Below, piece after piece: positions 15,939 through 23,934 of a DNA stretch of 39,340 bases. The notes under the pieces were generated by a model. That model was not told where the DNA came from, did no database searches, and saw only the letters and a program-made list of their open reading frames with translations. Each line of letters starts with the position of its first letter. Position 1 is the stretch's first letter. Position numbers and translations under genes: made by a program. Source of the DNA: Lutibacter sp. HS1-25 (lineage in GTDB: Bacteria > Bacteroidota > Bacteroidia > Flavobacteriales > Flavobacteriaceae); assembly GCF_004121075.1 (NCBI RefSeq), contig NZ_RHLN01000025.1, forward strand, positions 1 through 39,340, read 5' to 3'.

Positions 15939-18194
15939 ATGAAAAAGTTTATGACGCTAGTATTTATAGCAGTATCCTATATTTCAATAGCTCAACAAAA
16001 AATTTCGGGTATCATTACCGATGCAAATAACAATCCAATAGCTAATGCAGCTGTTTATATTGAAGAAATTCAAAAAGGAACTTCAACCAACGACAAAGGT
16101 TTTTATGAAATTTCAAACTTACCCAGTCAACCAATTCATCTTACTGTTGAATATATTGGTTTTGAAACCCAAGCAAGAACCATTAAACTACAACAACCCG
16201 AAACTGTTTTAAATTTTATTTTAAAAGAATCGGTTTTTAAAATGGAAGAAATCATTATTTCTACCCCATTTAACAAACTGCAAAATGAAAACGTGATGAA
16301 AGTTGAAAAGGCAACAATTCAACAATTAAAAAATAAAGGCGCTGCAACCTTGGCCGATGGTATTACTACAATTCCTGGAGTTTCGCAGGTTTCAACAGGT
16401 ACTGGCATAGGAAAACCAGTAATTAGAGGTTTGCGTGGCAACCGCGTTTTGGTATATGCACAAGGAATAAGACTTGAAAATCAGCAATTTGGAGACGAAC
16501 ATGGCTTAGGAATTGACGAATCGAGTATTGAGAGTGTGGAAGTTATAAAAGGACCAGCATCACTTTTATATGGTTCTGATGCTTTGGGTGGTGTACTGTA
16601 TTTTAAACCTTTACAATTTGCCGATCAAAATACCATGAACGTAAGTGCTGGCCATACTTTTTTATCAAATACCTTAGGAAACAGCACTTTTTTTGGTGCT
16701 AAAAATTCTTATAAAAAATGGAAATTTTTAGCCAACGGTTCTTTTAGTTCTAATGCAGATTATGAAATTCCTTCAGCAGAAAAAGTGACCAATACCCGTT
16801 TTAATGAAAATGTTTTTAACGCAGCTATGGGGTATAGCGACGATTTTATGTCGAGCTCTATACGTTTTAACTACAACCAAGCTAGTGTTGGAATTCCTGA
16901 AGAAATTGGTATTCAAAACAGCAACAAAACACCCCTTTTACCCTATCAGGATTTAACAACTAAAATGTTGAGTTTAAATAATATTTTCTTTTTAAACAAT
17001 TCGAAAATTACAACAGTTTTTGGATACACTCAAAACGACAGAAAAGAATTTGAAGAACATGACCACGATGATCATGCTGCAGATTTAGATGAAGACGAAG
17101 TTGAACATCCTTCATTATTTTTAAAATTAAACACATTTAGTTACGATATTAAATGGAAATTACCTAACATAAAAAATTACGAATCTATTGTTGGTGTTCA
17201 AGGTATGTGGCAAAAAAACAGCAATTTTGGTGAAGAAATTTTAATACCAAATGCCAAAACAAACGACATTGGAATTTTATATACAGGTACCTACGATTGG
17301 GAAAACAACAACAGCATTCAGGGTGGAATTCGTTTTGATTTTAGAGATTTAAAAACGGAAGAACATGAGGTTGCGCACGAAGATGAAATTCATATTTATG
17401 AAGCCTTGGATAAAAACTTTAAAAACATCTCCGCTTCATTGGGGTATAAAACCAATATTTTTAAACACATTGTAAGTCGTTTTAATGTTGCCACTGGGTT
17501 TAAAGCACCTAATTTAGCTGAATTAACTTCAAACGGCGTGCATCACGGTTCTAATCGTTTTGAAGTAGGAAACCCAGATTTAACAAGTGAGCAAAATGTA
17601 CAATTAGATATTGCACTTGAATATGACAAGGATCATTTAGAAATATTTGCCAACGGATTTTACAATAAAATTTATGAATATATTTTTATTTCGCCTACTG
17701 GTGAAGTTGAAGATAATTATGATGTTTATAAATATGTTCAGGAAAATGCAGCTTTGTATGGTGGCGAATTTGGTTTTCACTTACACCCACACCCATTAGA
17801 TTGGTTGCATTTACAAAGTAGTTTTGAAATTGTGATAGGCAAACAAGACAATGGAAATTATTTACCATTGATACCTGCAAATCAATTTACAAATACTTTG
17901 AGAGCTGAGTACAGTATCAAAAAATGGTTAAGCAGTGGTTTTGCCAGTGTAACTTTACAAAATGTTTTAGCTCAAAATAACGTGAGTGAATTTGAGACAG
18001 CTTCAAAAGGATATAACTTGTTAAATTTTGGTGTTGGCGGAACATTTAATGTTTCAAAAGTGCATTTTAATCTTGGTTTAAACTTAAATAACGCACTTAA
18101 TAAAACTTACATTTCGCATTTATCACGTTTAAAAGGTGATGAAATTCCTAATATTGGACGTAATTTTATTGTGAGTTTGAAGTTTGATTTTTAA
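15939..18194 (+). CDS. TonB-dependent receptor with His/Asp-rich loops, probable metal receptor
   Basis: A 751-residue outer-membrane receptor: signal peptide (1-18, ending ISIAQ), CarboxypepD_reg-like beta-sandwich (about 21-95: ISGIITDANNNPIANAAVYI), plug (about 115-225: LADGITTIPGVSQVS, IRGLRGNRVLVYAQG, VEVIKGPASLLYGSDALGGV) and a 22-strand-type barrel ending in the C-terminal Phe (VSLKFDF). Extracellular-loop candidates are rich in His and acidic residues: EEHDHDDHAADLDEDEVEH (about 369-387) and EEHEVAHEDEIHIYE (about 470-484). His-rich loops of this kind occur in zinc receptors such as ZnuD. A divalent metal (zinc most likely) is therefore a better guess than a siderophore. A terminator follows. 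Confidence 0.92.
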   Translation: MKKFMTLVFIAVSYISIAQQKISGIITDANNNPIANAAVYIEEIQKGTSTNDKGFYEISNLPSQPIHLTVEYIGFETQARTIKLQQPETVLNFILKESVFKMEEIIISTPFNKLQNENVMKVEKATIQQLKNKGAATLADGITTIPGVSQVSTGTGIGKPVIRGLRGNRVLVYAQGIRLENQQFGDEHGLGIDESSIESVEVIKGPASLLYGSDALGGVLYFKPLQFADQNTMNVSAGHTFLSNTLGNSTFFGAKNSYKKWKFLANGSFSSNADYEIPSAEKVTNTRFNENVFNAAMGYSDDFMSSSIRFNYNQASVGIPEEIGIQNSNKTPLLPYQDLTTKMLSLNNIFFLNNSKITTVFGYTQNDRKEFEEHDHDDHAADLDEDEVEHPSLFLKLNTFSYDIKWKLPNIKNYESIVGVQGMWQKNSNFGEEILIPNAKTNDIGILYTGTYDWENNNSIQGGIRFDFRDLKTEEHEVAHEDEIHIYEALDKNFKNISASLGYKTNIFKHIVSRFNVATGFKAPNLAELTSNGVHHGSNRFEVGNPDLTSEQNVQLDIALEYDKDHLEIFANGFYNKIYEYIFISPTGEVEDNYDVYKYVQENAALYGGEFGFHLHPHPLDWLHLQSSFEIVIGKQDNGNYLPLIPANQFTNTLRAEYSIKKWLSSGFASVTLQNVLAQNNVSEFETASKGYNLLNFGVGGTFNVSKVHFNLGLNLNNALNKTYISHLSRLKGDEIPNIGRNFIVSLKFDF

Positions 18195-18218
18195 CAATTT
18201 AGAATCAATATAAATTTA

Positions 18219-18257
18219 AAAACAATCTAAGCGTCATGTTTAGATTGTTTTGTTTTT
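18219..18257 (+). terminator. Rho-independent terminator after the TonB receptor gene
   Basis: A 10-bp stem AACAATCTAA / TTAGATTGTT with a 9-nt loop and a T-rich tail. It runs into the first in-frame ATG of the next gene (18258), an argument for the later start at 18297. Confidence 0.8.
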
Positions 18258-18296
18258 ATGCCTATTTTTAAACGTTTTAAAAATGAACCTCAACTT

Positions 18297-19514
18297 ATGT
18301 CAAACAACAAAAATTTAGACCCACACAATTTAGCAAATCCAGCAAAACGAATCGTTGTTGGTATTCAATTTTTATTTGTAGCCTTTGGCGCTACAGTTTT
18401 AGTCCCGCTTTTAATTGATATTGATCCTGCAATAGCTTTATTTACTGCTGGTGTTGGAACGCTTATTTTTCACTTTATAACCAATGGAAAAGTACCTGTT
18501 TTTTTAGGCAGTAGTTTTGCATTTATTGCACCTATTATTGCCGCAACAAAACTATATGGCTATGCTGGTACTTTGGGCGGAATTATAGCGGTAGGATTGG
18601 TTTATGGTATTGTTTCGGCAGTTATTAAATTATGGGGATTGAGTGTTATTGAAAAAATATTTCCAAAAGTAGTTGTTGGACCTGTAATTATGATTATTGG
18701 TTTGTCACTGGCTTCTGTTGGTGTAGATATGGCAAAAACCAATTGGCTTATTGCATTGGTAGTTTTAGCAACAGCAATTGCAATTGTTACTTTTGGAAAA
18801 GGTTTGCTAAAATTAATTCCAATTTTTATTGCAATTATTGTCGGTTATGTTTTTTCAATATTTGCTGATTTGGTAGATTTTTCATCGGTAAATGATGCCG
18901 CTTGGTTTGCCTTACCAAAATTTATCACTCCCCAATTTAATTGGGCAGCCATATTGTATATGATACCCGTTGCTGTTGCTCCTATTATTGAACATATTGG
19001 CGATATGTATGCCATTGGCGGTGTTGCTGAAAAAGAATTTGTAAAAGATCCAGGATTGCACAAAACATTGCTTGGAGACGGTATTGCAACTGCTTTTGCC
19101 GGATTTTTAGGAGGACCACCAAACACTACCTATTCAGAAGTTACTGGTGCGGTTGCTTTGACAAAAATTACCGATCCAAGAGTTTTACGCATTGCAGCAG
19201 TTACAGCCATTGTATTTTCGTTGATTGGAAAAATAAGCGCCGTATTAAAAACAATTCCACAGGCAGTTTTGGGTGGTATAATGTTGTTGCTTTTTGGTAT
19301 GATAGCAAGTATTGGTATCAAAACTTTGGTAGATGCCAAAACCGATTTTTCTATCACCCGAAATCAGGTAATTGTTTCTATTATTTTAACAATTGGTATT
19401 GGTGGCGCTCAAATTAGCTACGGAAACTTTTCGTTAGCAGGAATTGGTTTGGCTTCAATTGTTGGGGTTATATTGAACTTGATTTTACCTAAAGATTCAA
19501 AAAACGTTAAATAA
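18297..19514 (+). CDS. uraA: Uracil-xanthine permease (UraA-type NCS2)
   Basis: A 405-residue inner-membrane protein of the NCS2 nucleobase:cation symporter family, with about 12-14 hydrophobic segments. Marks include AKRIVVGIQFLFVAFGATVLVP at the first helix, PVFLGSSFAFIAPI (the half-helix of the substrate site), APIIEHIGDM with the conserved Glu/His/Asp of UraA, and GGPPNTTYSEVTGAVALT. Those residues point to uracil/pyrimidine rather than purine transport. ATG 18297 is preferred because the in-frame ATG at 18258 overlaps the previous gene's terminator; a TATTTTTA -7-like box sits between the two. It converges on the purine permease gene, sharing a terminator. Confidence 0.9.
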   Translation: MSNNKNLDPHNLANPAKRIVVGIQFLFVAFGATVLVPLLIDIDPAIALFTAGVGTLIFHFITNGKVPVFLGSSFAFIAPIIAATKLYGYAGTLGGIIAVGLVYGIVSAVIKLWGLSVIEKIFPKVVVGPVIMIIGLSLASVGVDMAKTNWLIALVVLATAIAIVTFGKGLLKLIPIFIAIIVGYVFSIFADLVDFSSVNDAAWFALPKFITPQFNWAAILYMIPVAVAPIIEHIGDMYAIGGVAEKEFVKDPGLHKTLLGDGIATAFAGFLGGPPNTTYSEVTGAVALTKITDPRVLRIAAVTAIVFSLIGKISAVLKTIPQAVLGGIMLLLFGMIASIGIKTLVDAKTDFSITRNQVIVSIILTIGIGGAQISYGNFSLAGIGLASIVGVILNLILPKDSKNVK

Positions 19515-19604
19515 GTTTGTTTAAGAAGCATTAAATGGTTGGCTACAACCAGTTTCTAACAATTATTTTTTGTCTGATGCCTCGAACCAACGTTTTTAAC
19601 ATAT

Positions 19605-19643
19605 AAAAAAGGCTGTCTGTAAAATTTTACAGACAGCCTTTTT
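19605..19643. terminator. Bidirectional terminator between uraA and the purine permease gene
   Basis: An almost perfect 38-bp palindrome, AAAAAGGCTGTCTGTAAAA followed by its reverse complement, giving A and T tracts on both strands. It serves both convergent genes. Confidence 0.92.
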
Positions 19644-19662
19644 ACTTTATTTTTTAATTTTT

Positions 19663-20961
19663 TTAAAAGAAAAACTTAATCACAAATAAAACTGTAATTA
19701 GGTACATAATTGGTTTGATCTCTTTTGCTTTTCCGGTTAATAATTTAAGCAATACATAAGCCAGCATACCAAATACAATTCCTTCAGCAATACTGTAAGT
19801 TAAAGGCATCATAATAATTGTAAAAAATGCAGGAATCGCTTCTGTATAATCATCCAAATTTACTTTTGTAATAGGAGTTATCATCATTAAACCAACAATA
19901 ATTAACGCAGGAGCAGTTGCAGCCGCAGGAATAATCATAAATAATGGCGCAAAAAACAAAGACAATGCAAACATAACAGCAACTGTTAAAGCAGTCATAC
20001 CAGTTTTTCCACCTTCAGCAACACCAGCAGCACTTTCAACATACGTTGTAACTGTTGAAGTTCCTAACATTGCACCTACAAATGTTCCTATTGAATCGGC
20101 AAATAAAGCTTGTTTTACTCTTGGTACTCTACCTTCTTCATCTAACATACCCGACTTTGACGAAACACCAACCAGCGTTCCAACGGTATCAAACATATCA
20201 ACAAATAAAAAGGTAAACAACACAATGGCCATATCAATTGTAAACACCTGTGAAAAATCGAATTTGAAAAAAATTGGCTCTATTGATGGCGGTAAACTTA
20301 CAAAAGTAAATCCTTCAGGAATAATAGTTACACCAACCATTAAACCAATTAATGTTGAAACTAAAATCCCAATTAAAATAGCACCTTTAATTTGCTTCAC
20401 CAATAAAACACCAATAATTATAACACCGGCTAAACCAACCCAAACAGCCGGATTTTTCATACTTCCTAAACTTACCAAAGTTGCAGGATTGTCTACAATT
20501 AAGCCAGTACCTTTTAAACCAATAAAAGCAATAAACAATCCAATACCAACAGACACAGCGTGTTTTAAATTTAACGGAATAGAATTTACAATTAATTCGC
20601 GCACATTAAATGCCGTTAAAATTAAAAATATGATACCTTCTAAAAATACAGCCGTTAAGGCAAATTTCCACGAATAACCCATTCCTAAAACTACGGTAAA
20701 AGCAAAAAATGCGTTTAATCCCATACCTGGTGCCAATGCAAAAGGCAATTTAGCAACCAATGCCATAACTAAAGTTGCAATTACTGCAGACAAAGCAGTG
20801 GCTGTAAAAACAGCATCTTTATCCATTCCTGCAGCACTTAAAATACTTGGATTTACCGCTAAAATGTAGACCATAGTCATAAAAGTGGTAATACCAGCAA
20901 TAATTTCCGTTCGCAGGGTTGATTTGTTTTCGGTTATTTTAAAATATTTATCTAACATCAT
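19663..20961 (-). CDS. Purine base permease (AzgA/PbuG-type NCS2)
   Basis: A 432-residue membrane protein of the AzgA-like branch of NCS2. The N-terminus DKYFKITENKSTLRTEIIAG and ITTFMTMVYILAVNPSILS are typical, as is FVDMFDTVGTLVGVSSKSGM (about 249-268), where the Asp/Glu binding positions lie. Members import adenine, guanine or hypoxanthine with protons. It starts 14 bp after the outer-membrane channel gene on the same strand, so purine bases could be passed from channel to permease. No purine riboswitch is visible upstream of the operon. The start is the first of two adjacent ATG codons. Confidence 0.92.
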   Translation of the reverse strand: MMLDKYFKITENKSTLRTEIIAGITTFMTMVYILAVNPSILSAAGMDKDAVFTATALSAVIATLVMALVAKLPFALAPGMGLNAFFAFTVVLGMGYSWKFALTAVFLEGIIFLILTAFNVRELIVNSIPLNLKHAVSVGIGLFIAFIGLKGTGLIVDNPATLVSLGSMKNPAVWVGLAGVIIIGVLLVKQIKGAILIGILVSTLIGLMVGVTIIPEGFTFVSLPPSIEPIFFKFDFSQVFTIDMAIVLFTFLFVDMFDTVGTLVGVSSKSGMLDEEGRVPRVKQALFADSIGTFVGAMLGTSTVTTYVESAAGVAEGGKTGMTALTVAVMFALSLFFAPLFMIIPAAATAPALIIVGLMMITPITKVNLDDYTEAIPAFFTIIMMPLTYSIAEGIVFGMLAYVLLKLLTGKAKEIKPIMYLITVLFVIKFFF

Positions 20962-20975
20962 TTTTTATTTTTTAA

Positions 20976-21638
20976 TTAAATATTCCATTTAATAGCTACA
21001 GTTGGTCTCACTTTAAAATCGTCATAACCAGCAAAATTATTAGAAATTTCAACTTCACCACCTAAAGAAAATGATTTGTTTAAATGAAACCAAAATTGTG
21101 GTTCGGTTAAAAATATTGTTTTTTCACTCAACCCATTTTCCGACCATAAGTCGGCAAAGCCTATAAACGTTAATTTATTGGCTATAATATTCCAATACCA
21201 AGTACCCGTAACTTGGTAGTTAGCTTTACCAGCGTCTTTAAATGCTTTGTAACCCGCATATGCTGAAAACCCCCAAACAGCATTTGATTTGCTGTAGTTT
21301 GCACCAAATATCCAAGCATTGTTTAAAGTATATCCATCTAAGCCTCCATCACCATCAAAATCACCGTTACCCAAACCACCATTAAATTCTACGTGCAAAC
21401 CAACAGGCATTTTTTCAGTTTTTAAAACACGTGCCAATTCAAAATAAGTCTGGCTAATTCCTGCATCTGCATTAAAATCAAAATCAACAAAAGTAAATGT
21501 ATTACCATATTTATCTGGCTTAAACATTTCAAAAGTTAAAGTTGGGTGTTCTCTTACAAAATCATAATGAAATTGAAAATTTTGAGCACTAAGGTTAAAA
21601 GCAGCTAAAAAAACCACCATTGTAATTATTTTTTTCAT
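20976..21638 (-). CDS. Outer-membrane Tsx-like channel (DUF5020-type)
   Basis: A 220-residue protein with a signal peptide (KKIITMVVFLAAFNLSAQ) and alternating beta strands rich in aromatic residues, such as FQFHYDFVR, FTFVDFDFNAD, GLHVEFNGGLG and the closing VRPTVAIKWNI. It matches the DUF5020 group of Bacteroidetes outer-membrane proteins, which resemble the nucleoside channel Tsx. Its place directly in front of a purine permease supports nucleobase or nucleoside passage across the outer membrane. Start ATG 21638 is chosen; a longer in-frame start would put 13 residues before the signal peptide. A TACTTTTA -7-like box lies about 28 bp upstream (21666-21673, minus strand). Confidence 0.8.
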   Translation of the reverse strand: MKKIITMVVFLAAFNLSAQNFQFHYDFVREHPTLTFEMFKPDKYGNTFTFVDFDFNADAGISQTYFELARVLKTEKMPVGLHVEFNGGLGNGDFDGDGGLDGYTLNNAWIFGANYSKSNAVWGFSAYAGYKAFKDAGKANYQVTGTWYWNIIANKLTFIGFADLWSENGLSEKTIFLTEPQFWFHLNKSFSLGGEVEISNNFAGYDDFKVRPTVAIKWNI

Positions 21639-21677
21639 GAAATAAAGTTTAAAAAAATTAAGCGTTAAAAGTAACAA

Positions 21678-22134
21678 AAAAAGACAATCTAATCTCTATT
21701 AAATTTATTCAATTATTAACATCTAATTTTAGATACATTTACCAATTATCCCTTTATAATATAGCCCCTCACCCATCACATTAAAGTTTTATTATACAAT
21801 AAGTTGACCTTTGTTAATAATTAATTTAGCAATCATTTTATTTTTATGTTGAAAATAAAAAATCTCTTCATTTTTTTTATAAATCCTAATAATTAAACCA
21901 TTTCAAAATACGCTTGATTTAACATCTCAATTCAGTTTCAAAAGAAAAAATAGGATAAAAAATATAAAAACCTTGTTAGCAAATGTATTTCCTTTTTTAA
22001 TTAACCATAAAAAACAGGATTCTGCTAAATAAATCTCAAATAAATTGATTTACAACATATAATATTCAACCCATACTTATAAACGTTACAGATTTAATAA
22101 TTCGGACAAAACAGACTTATTTTAATTAATTTTT
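21678..22134. other. Long non-coding stretch between divergent operons
   Basis: About 460 bp of very AT-rich sequence without a credible gene; the longest short frames are 16-20 codons. It separates the minus-strand purine-uptake pair from the plus-strand hydrogenase operon and probably holds both promoters. I see no riboswitch, tRNA or strong hairpin. The length may hint at regulator binding sites for the hydrogenase operon, but no clear inverted repeat stands out. Confidence 0.6.
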
Positions 22135-22135
22135 A

Positions 22136-22166
22136 TTGATTATCAACTACTTATCTCGTAACTTTA
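22136..22166 (+). promoter_or_regulatory. Candidate promoter of the hydrogenase operon
   Basis: TTG (22136-22138), a 20-bp spacer, then TAACTTTA (22159-22166), one base off TAnnTTTG. The box ends 27 bp before the hoxF ATG. Spacing fits Bacteroidetes sigma-A promoters. Confidence 0.45.
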
Positions 22167-22193
22167 AGTATTAATTTAACATTCATTAGTATT

Positions 22194-23918
22194 ATGAAAC
22201 GGTCAAAGCTATTAACCCGGCTTTGGGAGTTACAAAACAATGAAGGTTATATCTCTGATAAAGCCGTTTTAGAACTTTCCAAACAATTAGGGGTTTCAAA
22301 AAATGAAATTGAAGGCGTGGTTACATTTTATCACTTTTTTCACAGGCAACCAACAGGTAAATACATTATTTATTTAAACAACAGCATTCTTTCTGAATTT
22401 AAAGGATTTAAAAAAGTAAAAGCTGCTTTTGAATTTGAAACAGGATGTACTTTTGGAAAATATGGTCAAAGCAACCTATTTTCTCTTTTTGAAACTTCGT
22501 GCATCGGTTTAAGCGATCAGGAATGTGCTGCGCTAATCAACTTTCAGCCTGTTACACATTTAACTCCACAAAGCGTTAAAAAAATAATTAACCAACTAAA
22601 AAAAGGTGTAAATCCGCGTTCAATTGCCCATAATGTTACTAGTAAAATTCAATTTACTCCAAAACCTTCCAAAACCGTTTTCTTTAAAAAATATGAGCTT
22701 GGAAATGCTTTAAATAAATTAAAAAGCAATACTTCCGAAACTATTTTACAGGAACTAAAAAAAGTGGAATTGGCAGGAAAAGGTGGTGCATTTTTTCCTA
22801 CAGCTCAAAAATGGGAAATTAGCAAAAATGCTTCCAATAGTGAAAAAGTAATTATTTGCAATGCTGATGAAGGCGAACCAGGTACTTTTAAAGACAAATC
22901 AATTATTGAAAATCTGCCAGGCTTAATTATTGAAGGTATGATTATCGCCGCATTTGTTACTGGTGCAACCAACGGATTTATTTATTTAAGAGCTGAATAC
23001 AGCTATTTAAAGTCTAAATTAGAAAATACTTTGATTGATTTTTACCATCATAAATTGTTGGGCGAAAATTGCTGTGGCATTGCCAATTTTAATTTCAATA
23101 TTCAAATTCAGTTAGGTGCTGGCGCTTATGTTTGTGGTGCAGAAACAGCCTTGATAGAATCTTTAGAAGGTTTTAGAGGCGAGCCACGTTTACGTATTCA
23201 ATATCCTACAGAAAATGGTTATTTGGGTAGCTCAAGCATTGTTAACAATGTAGAAACTTTTGCAAAAGCAGCTAGAATTATTGAATTAGGCTCTGAATAT
23301 ATTTTAAAAATTGGAACAGCAAAAAGCAAAGGCACAAAAATTATTTGCATTGCCGGTGATGTTGCAAAACCTGGAATTTATGAAGTTGAATGGGGAACTT
23401 CACTTAAAAAATTATTAGAAATAAGTCAGGCAACAGCACCTTATTACGTGCAAAGCAGCGGCCCGTCTGGCGATTGTTTAAATGAAAGTGATTTTAATCG
23501 TAAAATTTGTAAAGAAGATTTATTGTGTGGTGGCTCGCTTATGGTTTTTAACAGAAATAGAAATTTACTCAAAATTCTTAAAAATTACACCAAATTCTTT
23601 TTAACAGAATCTTGTGGTTCATGTACACCTTGCAGGGCTGGAAATCAAATAATTTACGCTAAAATAAAAAAGTTAAAACAAGGTATTTGCACTTCGCAAG
23701 ATTTAAAAGAAATTGTTGAATGGAGTGCTATTATGCAAAAAGGAAGTCGTTGTGGCTTGGGTCAATATGCAACAAATACATTTGTACAATCACTTGCTAA
23801 ATTTGAAAAATACTTTGACGGAATTGTAACCACCTGTGCTGAAAATTGCGATGTTGAGTTTGATATGGAAAAAGCCGTTTACGATTATAATTTGTTGATT
23901 AAAAATACCCAGAATTAG
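22194..23918 (+). CDS. hoxF: NAD-reducing hydrogenase diaphorase subunit HoxF (with cluster-less HoxE-like domain)
   Basis: A 574-residue flavoprotein that passes electrons between the iron-sulfur chain and NAD+. Residues about 1-140 are a NuoE/HoxE-like domain: NNEGYISDKAVLELSKQLGV, VVTFYHFF. Its [2Fe-2S] Cys pattern is lost: the first pair reads LNNSILSEF and only Cys103 remains of the second, as in the Cupriavidus necator HoxF front domain. Residues about 165-570 are NuoF-like: GKGGAFFPTAQKW (195-207), ICNADEGEPGTFKD (221-234, FMN site), GAGAYVCGAETALIES (308-323) and a [4Fe-4S] site CGSCTPC (474-480) with Cys520. The glycine-rich loops carry changes (GGAGF to GGAFF, GEETAL to GAETAL). First gene of the operon; 16 bp to the next. 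Confidence 0.93.
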   Translation: MKRSKLLTRLWELQNNEGYISDKAVLELSKQLGVSKNEIEGVVTFYHFFHRQPTGKYIIYLNNSILSEFKGFKKVKAAFEFETGCTFGKYGQSNLFSLFETSCIGLSDQECAALINFQPVTHLTPQSVKKIINQLKKGVNPRSIAHNVTSKIQFTPKPSKTVFFKKYELGNALNKLKSNTSETILQELKKVELAGKGGAFFPTAQKWEISKNASNSEKVIICNADEGEPGTFKDKSIIENLPGLIIEGMIIAAFVTGATNGFIYLRAEYSYLKSKLENTLIDFYHHKLLGENCCGIANFNFNIQIQLGAGAYVCGAETALIESLEGFRGEPRLRIQYPTENGYLGSSSIVNNVETFAKAARIIELGSEYILKIGTAKSKGTKIICIAGDVAKPGIYEVEWGTSLKKLLEISQATAPYYVQSSGPSGDCLNESDFNRKICKEDLLCGGSLMVFNRNRNLLKILKNYTKFFLTESCGSCTPCRAGNQIIYAKIKKLKQGICTSQDLKEIVEWSAIMQKGSRCGLGQYATNTFVQSLAKFEKYFDGIVTTCAENCDVEFDMEKAVYDYNLLIKNTQN

Positions 23919-23934
23919 TTTAAAATCCATTTCT

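Noticed and set aside
20225-20677. 150-codon plus-strand frame inside the purine permease gene
   Set aside because: It is antisense to a well-conserved membrane protein and has the Pro/Thr/Ile-rich composition expected of a mirror of hydrophobic helices.
21639-22193. Purine riboswitch or other leader RNA between the divergent operons
   Set aside because: No three-way junction or conserved purine-aptamer core is visible; the stretch is plain AT-rich DNA.
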